Source: VRUE01 sp963698085 (GTDB taxonomy: Bacteria; Actinomycetota; Thermoleophilia; Solirubrobacterales; 70-9). Taken from it: 64,000 nt of DNA. Positions 8,151 to 15,363 of this stretch are shown here, piece after piece. Location of the stretch: NCBI GenBank assembly GCA_963698085.1, contig OY969122.1, positions 1,736,001 through 1,800,000 on the forward strand, written 5' to 3'. Positions within the stretch are counted from its first letter, which is position 1; the number at the start of each line of letters is the position of its first letter. Made by a program: the position numbers and the translations under genes. The notes below the pieces were generated by a model. That model saw only the letters and a program-made list of their open reading frames with translations, did not search any database and was not told where the DNA came from.

Positions 8151-8981
8151 TCAGGTGTACATCCCCCCGAACATGCCGCCGGTGACGTTCAGCACCTGGC
8201 CGTGCACGTAGTTCGCCAGAGGCGAAGCGAGGAAGAGGACCGGGCCCGAGGCCTCGGCCGGCGTCGCCGGGCGGCCAAGCGGGATGATCGCCGAGGCCAT
8301 CGCCCGCATCTGCTCCGGGATGCCGAGCTCGATCTTCTCGCCGCTGGGGGCGGTCATCTCTCCGCCCTCCTCTTTGGCGGCGGTCAGCCTGGTTTCGACG
8401 AAGCCGAAAGCGACGGCGTTGACGTTGATCTTGAACTGGCCCCACTCCTTGGCCAGGGTTTTGGTCATGCCGACGACGGCCATCTTGGCAGCCGAGTAGT
8501 TGATCTGGCCGGCGTTGCCCATCGTGCCCGAGGTCGAGGAGATGTTGATCAGCTTGCGGAAAACCTCTTTGTCTTCGCCCTTCTCCGCCTTGGCGGCCTC
8601 GCGCCAGTGCGGAGCCATGGCGCGGGCGACGCGGAAGGGGACCACGGTGTGGATGTCGAGCATCGCCTGGAATTGCTCGTCGGTCATGCGGTGGGCGACG
8701 CCGTCCCAGGTGTAGCCGGCGTTGTTGACGACGATGTCGATCGCGCCGAAGGCGTCGACGCCGGCGGCGACGAGCTGGTCGGCTGCGTCGGGCTTGGTCA
8801 AGTCACCGGCGAAGACCGCGGTCTCACCGTCGATCTCGCCGCTGGCCTGCTCGGCGACATCGGCGTCGAGGTCGTTGATCAGCACCTTGGCGCCCTCGCT
8901 GACGAACAGCTCCGCGGTGGCACGGCCGATTCCCCGGGCCGAGCCGGTGACGATCGCCGCTTTCCCATCAAGAAGTCCCAT
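8151..8981 (-). CDS. short-chain dehydrogenase/reductase (FabG-like)
   Basis: 276 residues. Complete classical SDR: TGSARGIG cofactor loop, NNAGYTWDG, catalytic serine in INISSTSGTMG and YSAAK for Tyr-x3-Lys, ending VLNVTGGMFGGMYT. Probably a 3-oxoacyl-ACP or 3-hydroxyacyl-CoA dehydrogenase; the insertion GEMTAPSGEKIELG between helices is longer than in housekeeping FabG, pointing to a catabolic paralogue. Begins with MGLLDGKAAIVTG, so the ATG at 8981 is secure. A 319-base gene-free stretch lies upstream and contains an operator-like inverted repeat. Confidence 0.88.
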   Translation of the reverse strand: MGLLDGKAAIVTGSARGIGRATAELFVSEGAKVLINDLDADVAEQASGEIDGETAVFAGDLTKPDAADQLVAAGVDAFGAIDIVVNNAGYTWDGVAHRMTDEQFQAMLDIHTVVPFRVARAMAPHWREAAKAEKGEDKEVFRKLINISSTSGTMGNAGQINYSAAKMAVVGMTKTLAKEWGQFKINVNAVAFGFVETRLTAAKEEGGEMTAPSGEKIELGIPEQMRAMASAIIPLGRPATPAEASGPVLFLASPLANYVHGQVLNVTGGMFGGMYT

Positions 8982-9121
8982 CGATTCGCGTTCTCCTTAG
9001 GTCGTGAAGTCCGCGGGGAGGCTACATGCAACCGGGCGGTCCTGGTTGACCGGCCAGTCGGCCCCCGTTTGGCCTGACAAACGGCCGAGTAATCCGTTCC
9101 TGATTTACACGTGTGGCGTTG

Positions 9122-9140
9122 TGTCACTGTGTTAGTGACA
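9122..9140. promoter_or_regulatory. operator-like inverted repeat upstream of the SDR gene
   Basis: TGTCACT-GTGTT-AGTGACA, perfect 7-bp arms, 141 bases upstream of the dehydrogenase ATG at 8981. Size and symmetry fit a dimeric repressor site. The regulator is unknown and the distance from the start codon is long. Confidence 0.3.
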
Positions 9141-9232
9141 TTTGCCGCGATCTCAACAGCCGTTACTTTAGTTGCGCGTAAATGTCTGATAGACAATACG
9201 CCGCGTCGCGAAGAAGCGATCGCAGAAAAGAT

Positions 9233-9272
9233 GTGCCCCGGCTGTTTGACCTCCCATGAGCAGCCGGGGCAC
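9233..9272 (-). terminator. probable intrinsic terminator of sixA
   Basis: Perfect 12-bp inverted repeat GTGCCCCGGCTG / CAGCCGGGGCAC with a 16-base loop, 28 bases after the sixA stop codon on the minus strand. On that strand the stem is followed by CATCTTTTCT, a short T-rich run. The strong GC stem and position fit rho-independent termination. Confidence 0.6.
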
Positions 9273-9300
9273 TACGCCGCTACCCGGAGGCCCGCCTCTC

Positions 9301-9741
9301 TCAGTCGCTGCAGGCAGCGATCGCCGCTAAGTCAGCCGGTCGCAAGAGGGCCATCAGCGTGCCGCCATCGACGATCGCGAGGCCACCCTTGCGCAGCTTC
9401 GCCTTTGCACCGGTGAGCCGCACGATCTCGTCCGAGAAGTGGGGCTCGTGACCGACCAGCATCGTCTCGCCGCGTCCCGCGGCGAGCGCGCCGGAATCGA
9501 ATTCGCCCCCGGCCAGCTCTGCGACATCCTCAGGCTCGACTCCGAGTTCGCCGCAGGCGAGCCTTGCCGTAGCGGCCGCGCGTACCTTTGGGCTGGTCAG
9601 GCAGGTGTCGATCGTCGCCCCCAGCCTCGCCAGCGCCTTGCCGGCCGCCACCGATTGCCGCTCGCCCTTGGCGGTCAGCCGCCGTGCTGCGTCGTCACCA
9701 TCGCCCCGCTCGGCCTCGCCATGTCGCAGCAGGTAGATCAC
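9301..9741 (-). CDS. sixA: phosphohistidine phosphatase SixA-like
   Basis: 146 residues, the length of small histidine-phosphatase-superfamily members. Catalytic RHG in YLLRHGEAER at the N-terminus, LTSPKVRAAATA, and the second histidine in MLVGHEPHFSDE. SixA removes phosphate from histidine phosphotransfer proteins or acts on small phosphoesters. The RHG at residue 6 fixes the start. A hairpin terminator lies just downstream; the acetyltransferase gene upstream is separated by 77 bases. Confidence 0.88.
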   Translation of the reverse strand: MIYLLRHGEAERGDGDDAARRLTAKGERQSVAAGKALARLGATIDTCLTSPKVRAAATARLACGELGVEPEDVAELAGGEFDSGALAAGRGETMLVGHEPHFSDEIVRLTGAKAKLRKGGLAIVDGGTLMALLRPADLAAIAACSD

Positions 9742-9818
9742 GCCGGGATCGTATGGGGATCGTCAGTCACCCGACCCGAGCCTGAGGCCACCGTCCCAGA
9801 GAGCGACGATGCGCTGCT

Positions 9819-10616
9819 TCACCGGCTTGCCTCCGGTGGCCGGCACAGGTAGAGGCGGTAGTCGAAGACCGTCTCGAAGCCCATCCGTCGGTAGAGGCTC
9901 TCACCCATCGACGATGCCTGTAACGAGGCCGAGGCGGCGCCCAGCTCGAGGCCGGCGTTCACCGCGGCCGCGGTCATCGCGCGCCCGAGCCCCCGTCCCC
10001 GGGCCTCTTCGGTGGCGCCGACCCAGTAGATGCCGGCGACCCCGTGGCTGACTATCGTCATCGAGATCCCGGCAGGGCGGCCGTTGAGGCGGGCGAGAAA
10101 GGCGGCGGCCCCGTCGGCCCAGAGGTACTCGTTGTTCTCGTAGAAGGCGAAGATCTCGGGCGGGAAGCCGATGTTGGCGTAGGACTCGGTGGCAACCCGC
10201 CAGTACTGGGAGGCCTCCTCCGGAGAGCTAACCCGGTGCAGCTCGATCCCGGCGGGAAGCTCTGCCGCGATCGCCTCGCCCTCGCGCACCATCTCCGGCA
10301 TTTCGTAAACGTTCTGCAAGCCGCCCCGCTCGGCCGCCTCGATCAGGTCGCGATCCTCCTCCGCTCCGGCCCGCGCCCAGACGGCGAAGCCGCGCTCACG
10401 GGGGGCGAACCAGGCCCTTGCTCGCTCGAGGAACTCGCCCGGATCGAGCTTGTCGTCGGCGCGGAAGGCGGCGTTGGAGATCACCGGGTGCGTCGAGCGC
10501 CCGGCGCCGAAGAGCCAGCCGTCGCCGCTCTCGATATCGACGCCGGGGTCGAGCTCGAAGAGTCTCCGCGAGCTCTCGATCAGGTTGAGATGGGCGTCGC
10601 GGTGGGGCATTTGCAT
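9819..10616 (-). CDS. GNAT-family N-acetyltransferase
   Basis: 265 residues. The C-terminal half carries the acetyl-CoA-binding motif A, EARGRGLGRAMTAAAV (R/Q-x2-G-x-G/A), preceded by a beta-strand IYWVGATEE, and ends with the typical YRRMGFETVFDYRLY. The N-terminal half (about 110 residues) is a divergent, possibly degenerate second GNAT unit. Substrate unknown. Separated from the NTF2-like gene upstream by only nine bases, so co-transcribed. Confidence 0.8.
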   Translation of the reverse strand: MQMPHRDAHLNLIESSRRLFELDPGVDIESGDGWLFGAGRSTHPVISNAAFRADDKLDPGEFLERARAWFAPRERGFAVWARAGAEEDRDLIEAAERGGLQNVYEMPEMVREGEAIAAELPAGIELHRVSSPEEASQYWRVATESYANIGFPPEIFAFYENNEYLWADGAAAFLARLNGRPAGISMTIVSHGVAGIYWVGATEEARGRGLGRAMTAAAVNAGLELGAASASLQASSMGESLYRRMGFETVFDYRLYLCRPPEASR

Positions 10617-10625
10617 CCAGCTAGC

Positions 10626-11078
10626 TCAGGAGTCCGCGCCGACAGCCTGCTTACTCAGCGGATCGCCGGTCGAAGCCAGGTAGCGGTCGAGCGCCTTCGA
10701 TTTCTGCGTGTCCTCGTAGACCTCGTACTCGCGCAGCAGGCCCCAGGAGATCCGTCCCCAGATCACGTAGCGGTTCTCATAGACGCGCTCCCCCGCCGGG
10801 GAGTTGAGGTGGTCAGTGCCGCGGATGCAGATCGTCTGCTTCCAGGGAAAGCCCTTGAGGACGACCTCGTCGGGAGAGATCTGCAGGCCGGCATCGGCAA
10901 ACCGCTGCAGCCACGGTTCCAGCTCGGTCTTGCCGTTGAACTCGCCTCCCCACGAGCTGTCCCCCGGAAAGCGGAACCTGACGTCCTCGGCATCCATTTT
11001 CAGCGTCGGGCCGATCTCGCCGGCGCTCGCCTTGGCCATGTTGCGGGCGATCATCTTCTTTGCCAGCCAGGAAAGCAT
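10626..11078 (-). CDS. NTF2-like/SnoaL-type protein
   Basis: 150 residues with the alpha-plus-beta cone pattern of the nuclear-transport-factor-2-like fold: an N-terminal helix, EIGPTLKMDAEDVRFRFPGD, a middle helix LEPWLQRFADAGLQI and strands GTDHLNSPAGERVYENRYV and ISWGLLREYEVYED. Such proteins may be isomerases, hydrolases or ligand carriers; no catalytic set is recognised. Same strand as, and upstream of, the acetyltransferase gene; downstream of the TetR gene by 38 bases. Confidence 0.6.
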   Translation of the reverse strand: MLSWLAKKMIARNMAKASAGEIGPTLKMDAEDVRFRFPGDSSWGGEFNGKTELEPWLQRFADAGLQISPDEVVLKGFPWKQTICIRGTDHLNSPAGERVYENRYVIWGRISWGLLREYEVYEDTQKSKALDRYLASTGDPLSKQAVGADS

Positions 11079-11116
11079 CGGTGTCTCCTTCGCCGTGGGA
11101 TCGGTCCTGGCGAAAA

Positions 11117-11758
11117 CTAGCGCGGCGCCGCTTCGGCCCCTCGCCTTCTGGCTGCAAGCTTGACCAGCCCGAGCATCAGCTCGACCGCTTCGGAGTCGGA
11201 AAGGCCCTGATCGAGCACCAGGGAGCGCCAGGTGGCGAAGGAAACCGCGTGGCCGATCGCCGCTTCGACTCTGCGTCGCCGCGCGCCGCGCTCGGGACGA
11301 CCACGGACGATCGCGGCGAAAGCCTCGGCGAACCAGCCGCCGATGCGTTCCACGGCAGACCGCATCGCGGGCACCAGGGCAGCGTCTCGGGTGGTCCTCT
11401 CCAGCATCTCCTGGCCGTTCTCGTACCAGGCATAGAGCTCACTCAGCGCAATCTTCAGGCGCTCTTCGGGGTTGGTGACAGCTGCCCACTCCGCCGGGTC
11501 GGGCAGCGGATGCTCCGCCGCCCAGTGCGAGGAGCAGGCGTCGAAGAGAGCCTCTTCGTCGGGAAAGTGTCGGTACAGGGTGGCGCGCTGCACCCCGGCG
11601 CACTCGGCGACGGCGCTGATCGTCGTTCGCGCTGGCCCGACTGACCCGTGCAGCTCGACCGCAGCTTCGGTGATGCGCCGCCGCGTTTCGTCCTCCAGCT
11701 CGGCCCGGCGCCGCTTGCGGTACTTGCGTTTTGGCGCTGAATTATTTTCGCGAGACAT
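11117..11758 (-). CDS. TetR/AcrR-family transcriptional regulator
   Basis: 213 residues. N-terminal helix-turn-helix: RRRITEAAVELHGSVGPART, TISAVAECAGVQRATLYRHF (turn and recognition helix) and DEEALFDAC, the TetR signature; a basic leader KRKYRKRRR precedes it. The C-terminal ligand domain resembles the group annotated TetR_C_11-like. Divergent from the cupin gene across 84 bases, which contain a promoter-like sequence inside an inverted repeat, so autoregulation and control of the cupin gene are likely. Confidence 0.88.
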   Translation of the reverse strand: MSRENNSAPKRKYRKRRRAELEDETRRRITEAAVELHGSVGPARTTISAVAECAGVQRATLYRHFPDEEALFDACSSHWAAEHPLPDPAEWAAVTNPEERLKIALSELYAWYENGQEMLERTTRDAALVPAMRSAVERIGGWFAEAFAAIVRGRPERGARRRRVEAAIGHAVSFATWRSLVLDQGLSDSEAVELMLGLVKLAARRRGAEAAPR

Positions 11759-11765
11759 ACCTGTT

Positions 11766-11809
11766 CGATGAAGTTTGACATGGCACGGGGCGGAATGCTA
11801 GCTTCATCG
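11766..11809 (+). promoter_or_regulatory. promoter-like region with flanking inverted repeat between tetR and cupin genes
   Basis: TTGACA (11776-11781) followed after about 18 bases by TAGCTT resembles a primary-sigma promoter for the cupin gene. CGATGAAG (11766-11773) and CTTCATCG (11802-11809) are perfect 8-bp inverted arms around it, a plausible TetR-type operator arrangement although the 28-base spacing is wide for one dimer. Confidence 0.4.
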
Positions 11810-11842
11810 CACATCACTGTTTAGCGAAATGGAGGTAACCCG

Positions 11843-12379
11843 ATGTCAGCAGCTCAGATCACCGAGACGCTCCAGCGCTTCGACGCCTCCCAGGGTCCGC
11901 GCAAGGTTGGGCCCAGCGACGGCCTGGTCGCCCAGCTCGGCGGCTGCGATGCGCGCTTCCTCGTCTTTGGTGAGGAATCCGGCGGCGGCTTCTCCCTGGT
12001 CGAACACCCGGTGCCGCCCCGCTCCCTCTGCGCCCCCCGCCACCGCCACGACGGCGTCGATGAGTACAGCTTCGTGCTTGAGGGCCGGATGGGCGCCCTG
12101 CTCGGCGACGAGGTGATCTACGCCGAGGTGGGCGATCTGGCCTTCAAGCCACGCGACCAGTGGCACACCTTCTGGAACGCCGGCGACACCCCCTGCCGCA
12201 TCCTCGAGATCATCTCCCCGGCCGGCTTCGAGCACTTCTTCCGCGAGTTCGACGAAACGACGAAGAACGGCACCTTCGACCCAGTCGCCCTAGGCAAGCG
12301 CTACGCAATCGAGTTCGACATGGAGAGCCTCCCCCGCATCTGCGCTGAACACAACCTCGTCCACCCCCTCCTCGACTGA
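11843..12379 (+). CDS. cupin-domain protein
   Basis: 178 residues, start supported by GGAGGTAA eight bases before the ATG. Single cupin barrel with the metal-ligand motif 1 as APRHRHDGVDEYSFVLEGRMG (split here: H-x-H, then E) and motif 2 as PRDQWHTFWNAG; these bind an iron- or manganese-like metal in dioxygenases and isomerases. The final 50 residues (FFREFDETTKNGTFDPVALG) are outside the barrel. Substrate unknown. Regulated most likely by the divergent TetR gene product. It is the last chromosomal gene before the integrative element. Confidence 0.8.
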   Translation: MSAAQITETLQRFDASQGPRKVGPSDGLVAQLGGCDARFLVFGEESGGGFSLVEHPVPPRSLCAPRHRHDGVDEYSFVLEGRMGALLGDEVIYAEVGDLAFKPRDQWHTFWNAGDTPCRILEIISPAGFEHFFREFDETTKNGTFDPVALGKRYAIEFDMESLPRICAEHNLVHPLLD

Positions 12380-12407
12380 GGGGCGAGCCTGCGGCACTGG
12401 TGTGCGC

Positions 12408-12442
12408 CTACAACCCATCAATTTGCCGAGGATCTCCTTCAT
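12408..12442. repeat. attL: attL of the integrative element, with displaced 3' end of the acyl-CoA dehydrogenase gene
   Basis: The 20-base core TTGCCGAGGATCTCCTTCAT (12423-12442) is identical to 16883-16902. Read on the minus strand it codes for MKEILGK, the C-terminus of the acyl-CoA dehydrogenase encoded at 16867-18045. The 15 bases to its left (12408-12422) match the dehydrogenase stop region except for two substitutions and one missing C, which destroys the KLMGL-stop reading. This is what an original gene end would look like after it was displaced by integration and freed from selection. Confidence 0.8.
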
Positions 12443-12851
12443 GAGTTCCGAGCATGGCACGGCAGGGCACGCGGGATCACCGGAGGGCAAGGATTCCCCG
12501 CAAATGAGCTTGTTCGAGGGTGAGGGCAATGATCGGTCGTGATCCCCGGCGGGTTGGCTGATGTGTCCGGATTGTGTCCGTCCAAGACGCACGCGGTGCA
12601 TCCGGACAAGGCGTAGTTGCAAAACTGGGCGAGAAATTTCAGGGAGTGCCAGCAAAATCCCGCTCTTTGGGCTTTTTGGGACCGCAGTTTGCGGAGATTT
12701 TCTTTTCCGTCCGATCCATCCGTAAGTATCCAACTGCCGCAAAACTGGGGGATTTGTCTTTGCGTTCCCTCTTTGGCGTCCGCACGCGGCATCATGCTGC
12801 TCCTTCACGCTGCTGTCGTTGGGATAGCGGCCTAACGAGAAGGAGCGGTCA
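12443..12851. other. left-end non-coding region of the integrative element
   Basis: About 410 bases with no credible gene. It contains the left copy of the arm-type repeat (12560-12580), an inverted CCGGACAA half-site at 12602-12609, and GCAAAACTGGG twice (near 12618 and 12738). AT-richer than the chromosome. The AAGGAGCGG ribosome-binding site of the first cargo gene closes the region. It probably holds the attP arm and the promoter of the cargo gene. Confidence 0.5.
12560..12580. repeat. left arm-type direct repeat of the element
   Basis: Twenty-one bases, identical to 16799-16819, themselves two tandem TGTGTCCG units ten bases apart. Location 118 bases inside the left core and 64 bases inside the right core is what is expected for integrase or excisionase arm-binding sites. 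Confidence 0.55.
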
Positions 12852-13325
12852 ATGGAGGCCCCTGAAATCAGTAGCTCCGAGCGGGGGATGCAGGTAACGA
12901 TGCTGCTGGCTGATGCCGCTCAAGCGGTTGGCGGCAAGCTTTACATCCTGGGCGGAGGTTGGTCCATGACCGGTCCGGGGCCGGTGCCCTCTGCTGTGGC
13001 GCTCTATTTTCAAGTGCCGTGGGATACCGCGAACGATGAACATCGCTTTCGCCTGGAGTTGCTTGACAGCGATGGAAACCCAGTCAACGACCCCGAGGGA
13101 AATCCGGTTGCCTTGGATGGGGGCTTCGAGACTGGGCGACCGCCTGGACTGAAGCGGGGCACCCCAATCGACATCCCAATGGCGGTGAATGTGCCTCCGT
13201 TGCCCTTGCCCCCCGATCAGCGCTTCGAATGGCGCCTCGCGGTGGACGGAGAAACCAGCAACGAGTGGCGACTGCCCTTCTCTACTCGCCCAGCCCAGCC
13301 GCCCGGGTCGATCGCGATCGGTTAG
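12852..13325 (+). CDS. cargo protein, DUF6941-like
   Basis: 157 residues with AAGGAGCGG upstream of the ATG. Residues 14-60 (MQVTMLLADAAQ, KLYILGGGWS, then VPSAVALYFQVPWD) resemble a family of single-domain beta-rich proteins found across actinobacteria that I know as DUF6941; no biochemical role is established. Predicted all-beta, proline-rich, without signal peptide or catalytic motif. First gene inside the integrative element; its TAG overlaps the TAA of the next, convergent gene (TTAG shared). Confidence 0.6.
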   Translation: MEAPEISSSERGMQVTMLLADAAQAVGGKLYILGGGWSMTGPGPVPSAVALYFQVPWDTANDEHRFRLELLDSDGNPVNDPEGNPVALDGGFETGRPPGLKRGTPIDIPMAVNVPPLPLPPDQRFEWRLAVDGETSNEWRLPFSTRPAQPPGSIAIG

Positions 13326-13678
13326 GCAGGAGTGGGGCTGCTTACACCAAGAATGTTCTTGGCTGGAGCGTGGAGATGACCCTCAAGATGAGCAAACGCA
13401 TAACCGGCGCTTCCGGAAGTAGCACGATTGAGTTTGAGGAGCGATCCCTCGGCCACGGCCTTGCCAACCAGCCCCGTCAGTGCCCCTCGGACGCCGGCTT
13501 CATCGAGGTCGCCGCTCGAATGCTCGGCGAGCAGGAGGGATACGTCGTTAACCAATTCAGAATCATCGATGCCCCAGGTCGCCGACGCGAACCATTCCGA
13601 GAGTTCCGCCATAGAGAGCTCGCCGTCCACGAAGCGCTGTACCCAGGTGCGTAGCTCGATATCTAGCTGGTTGGCCAT
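13322..13678 (-). CDS. hypothetical acidic cargo protein
   Basis: 118 residues, not assignable to a named family. The first 60 residues are helical and acidic (LRTWVQRFVDGELSMAELSEW, split by ASATWGID), a pattern I have seen in short actinobacterial proteins of unknown role. The tail is basic and less structured. Its ATG lies in the same CCATGG as the start of the divergent gene at 13677, so any promoter must sit within the neighbouring coding sequence. Part of the element cargo. Confidence 0.5.
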   Translation of the reverse strand: MANQLDIELRTWVQRFVDGELSMAELSEWFASATWGIDDSELVNDVSLLLAEHSSGDLDEAGVRGALTGLVGKAVAEGSLLKLNRATSGSAGYAFAHLEGHLHAPAKNILGVSSPTPA

Positions 13679-13976
13679 GGCGACTCCTAGTCGAAAGGTC
13701 TCATCGGCAGAGCTCCGTCGGCTCTTTAGCGACGGAGCCTATATAGAGATGTTGGCAGACGGCAAGCTCGAGGAAAAGGTCCTGCGCTCTCGGCTCCTCC
13801 TTCGTCCTGGCGAGCCAGCTGAAACTTCCAGCGAGATCCGTGCCTATTACAACCTCAATGGGACGATGGTTGCCAAGGTCCACTGCTATCGCAGGCCAGA
13901 CGGGACGCTCGGCGGAAGTGGCCTTCCAGATCCGAAGTGGCTCTATATCGATGGAGTCGTCTTCTACTGCACCTAG
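13677..13976 (+). CDS. hypothetical cargo protein (99 aa)
   Basis: Protein-like composition with a helical N-terminus (SSAELRRLFSDGAYIEMLADG) and a beta-rich second half ending DPKWLYIDGVVFYCT. No family recognised. The start is taken at the ATG of CCATGG, whose other strand starts the divergent gene; no Shine-Dalgarno sequence is visible, so the true start may be at the later ATG (M25) or the gene may be expressed without a leader. Convergent with the XRE regulator gene that follows. Confidence 0.4.
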   Translation: MATPSRKVSSAELRRLFSDGAYIEMLADGKLEEKVLRSRLLLRPGEPAETSSEIRAYYNLNGTMVAKVHCYRRPDGTLGGSGLPDPKWLYIDGVVFYCT

Positions 13977-13986
13977 GCGCATTTGT

Positions 13987-14274
13987 TCATTCTTCCAACT
14001 TGTCTGCGAGCCTTCCCATCTCGCCCATCGAAACGTTGAGCGCGGCAGTGATCTTCTTGAGGGTGTCCCAGGTCGGGTTGGCCTGGCCGCGCTCGATCAG
14101 GGAGAGGGTGGCGGTCGTGATGCCGGCGTCGCGGGCGACGGCTTCCTGAGTCATGCCGCGCTTCTCGCGGAGCTGGCGGACGGCCTCGCCTAGGGCGGGT
14201 TGAGGTCGCTCTGAACGCCGCATCAGCTGCACGTTCTCAGAAGCGCCAGCGCCAAAGCCCGCTGCGTACATCAT
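13987..14274 (-). CDS. XRE-family helix-turn-helix regulator
   Basis: 95 residues at most. Cro/C1-type HTH at about residues 28-85: LGEAVRQLREKRGMTQEAVA, DAGITTATLSLIERGQANPT, LKKITAALNVSM. The first 17 residues are not conserved in the family, so translation may start at the ATG at 14223. The 5' end overlaps a 10-bp-arm palindrome (14262-14293) that could be its own operator. Divergent from a second regulator pair at 14479; likely the element's maintenance switch, by analogy with repressors of other integrative elements. Confidence 0.8.
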   Translation of the reverse strand: MMYAAGFGAGASENVQLMRRSERPQPALGEAVRQLREKRGMTQEAVARDAGITTATLSLIERGQANPTWDTLKKITAALNVSMGEMGRLADKLEE

Positions 14275-14293
14275 TCTACAAACATGTACGCAG
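14262..14293. promoter_or_regulatory. palindromic operator candidate over the XRE start
   Basis: CTGCGTACAT (14262-14271) and ATGTACGCAG (14284-14293) are perfect inverted arms separated by 12 bases, and AAAGC on each outer side extends the symmetry with a 3-base bulge. It covers the first ATG of the XRE gene. Dimeric XRE regulators commonly bind such sites and repress themselves. Confidence 0.5.
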
Positions 14294-14321
14294 GCTTTGC
14301 TAGGCTCTGCGGGACATAAGT

Positions 14322-14478
14322 GGGGCCGCGTGCGCTAACACCGGCCCCGTGGCGACTGGCATAGCTCTCACCAGGCCAGTCGCAGCGGGAACGGTATCGA
14401 CGTGCCGGCCTCAAGAAGCGGCGACCCGCCGCGCGGTAACGCAACGGGCCGCCTGACCACAAGGAGAGTGACCTCCTC
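14322..14478 (+). promoter_or_regulatory. structured leader with hairpins before the second regulator operon
   Basis: Three stems in succession: GGGGCCG/CGGCCCC (14322-14348), GCGACTGGC/GCCAGTCGC (14352-14383), and AGGAG/CTCCT, in which the ribosome-binding site AAGGAG of the 14479 gene can pair with CTCC just before its ATG. This could act as an RNA leader that limits translation, but the stems may also be chance in GC-rich DNA. Confidence 0.35.
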
Positions 14479-14769
14479 ATGGCTGATCCCAACCCTACGG
14501 ATTGCGCCGAGCGTGATCTCCGTCGACCCGATGCCGAGGACACGAAGGCCGAGCGAGTCGTGCTGGCATTCCTGCTCGAAGAGCATCCATCCCAGCTGAC
14601 GATCCCCGAGGTGTCGCTGGCTCTGAACGCCGATCCCGGCTTCGACTGCGACGACGCAGTCGAGCGTGCCATCCGCGAACTCGTAGCAGCAGGGCTGCTC
14701 TATTGCCAAGGTCGGTTTGTCCTACCGACTCGCGCGGCGCTCTACTTCTCGCGGCTGGAGGTGGACTGA
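14479..14769 (+). CDS. small winged-helix-like protein of the element
   Basis: 96 residues after AAGGAGAGTG. Helical pattern with RVVLAFLLEEHPSQLTIPEVSL, a following helix DDAVERAIRELVAAGLL and a wing-like YCQGRFVLPTRAALYF, suggesting a winged helix-turn-helix. No named family recognised. The TGA overlaps the ATG of the following XRE gene (TGATG), so the two are an operon and probably form one regulatory unit. Confidence 0.6.
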   Translation: MADPNPTDCAERDLRRPDAEDTKAERVVLAFLLEEHPSQLTIPEVSLALNADPGFDCDDAVERAIRELVAAGLLYCQGRFVLPTRAALYFSRLEVD

Positions 14770-15053
14770 TGCCCGCCGACGTTGCACGCCAGTTCGCCGC
14801 GAATCTCCGCAGAGCTCGCCGCCGCGCTGGCCTCAGCCAGGAAGAGGTTGGCTGGCTCGCCTCGCTCCACCGGACGGAGATCGGCCTGCTTGAGACCGGT
14901 GCTCGTACGCCCCGCATCGACACGTTGGTCAAGATCGCCGCTGCCGTGGACGTTCCGGTCGAGTGTCCTCTGCTTGATGGCATCACCTGGACCCCCGGCA
15001 GCACGCAGGCTGGGGCGTTCACGCTCTCGCCTCCTCCTGAGAAAACGCCGTGA
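14769..15053 (+). CDS. XRE-family helix-turn-helix regulator
   Basis: 94 residues. FAANLRRARRRAGLSQEEVG, WLASLHRTEIGLLETGARTP and DTLVKIAAAVDVPVE make a standard Cro/C1 HTH; the C-terminus is a short proline-rich tail. Start at the ATG overlapping the previous stop; the frame extends upstream but only over the previous gene. Paired with the winged-helix-like gene and opposite in direction to the other XRE gene, a layout like a repressor/activator switch. Confidence 0.85.
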   Translation: MPADVARQFAANLRRARRRAGLSQEEVGWLASLHRTEIGLLETGARTPRIDTLVKIAAAVDVPVECPLLDGITWTPGSTQAGAFTLSPPPEKTP

Positions 15054-15363
15054 ACCAGCAGGCCAGCCAATCATCAAGGCAAGAAAGCCAGCCAGGCCAT
15101 CAATCCAGACCTAAGCCAAAAGCATCGAGCCAAAGACCAAGGGCAGACGCCCAGAAAGACGTGCTGGGTGGGCTCCTGAGATCCCTCCAGAACTCAAAGC
15201 CCGACAGCACGACACACTGGGAACCCTGCCGGGTTCGTGCCTGGAGCGGCGCTTTTCCGGCGGGCGGCGTGCGGCCGATTTTGGCACGGCTTCCGCCGTG
15301 CGGCGGCCGCTCTTGTCGCCGCCCCTCGGTCGCGGCGGGTCGGACGAATTGGGATTAGGACCG
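15054..15363. other. gene-free stretch of the element with hairpins
   Basis: 310 bases. The first half is an A/C-rich run with repeated CCAGCCA/GCCA; the second half has GAACCC-TGCC-GGGTTC (15221-15236 area) and GCACGGC-TTCC-GCCGTGC (15284-15301), a compact stem with a tetraloop. An open frame from a GTG at 15050 exists but is low-complexity and unlike its neighbours. It may be the promoter/leader of xis-int or a former origin region; neither is shown. Confidence 0.35.

Larger units (their letters stand above)
8982..9300. other. gene-free stretch with inverted repeats
   Basis: 319 bases, less GC-rich than the surroundings. It holds a 7-bp inverted repeat TGTCACT/AGTGACA with a 5-base loop at 9122-9140, an ACACGTGT palindrome just before it, and the sixA terminator hairpin at 9233-9272. 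Being directly upstream of the minus-strand dehydrogenase gene, the inverted repeat is a reasonable operator candidate. No open frame with codon bias like the neighbours. Confidence 0.5.

Noticed and set aside
12290..12808. Minus-strand frame containing KEILGKLMG, apparently a dehydrogenase fragment
   Set aside because: Only the att core and fossil end match; the remainder is antisense to the cupin gene or non-coding element DNA. It is an att site, not a gene.
15050..15358. 102-codon open frame from a GTG overlapping the XRE stop
   Set aside because: Low-complexity Gln/Ser/Lys/Pro start, then a translation of hairpin sequence; no domain and composition unlike neighbours. Treated as non-coding.
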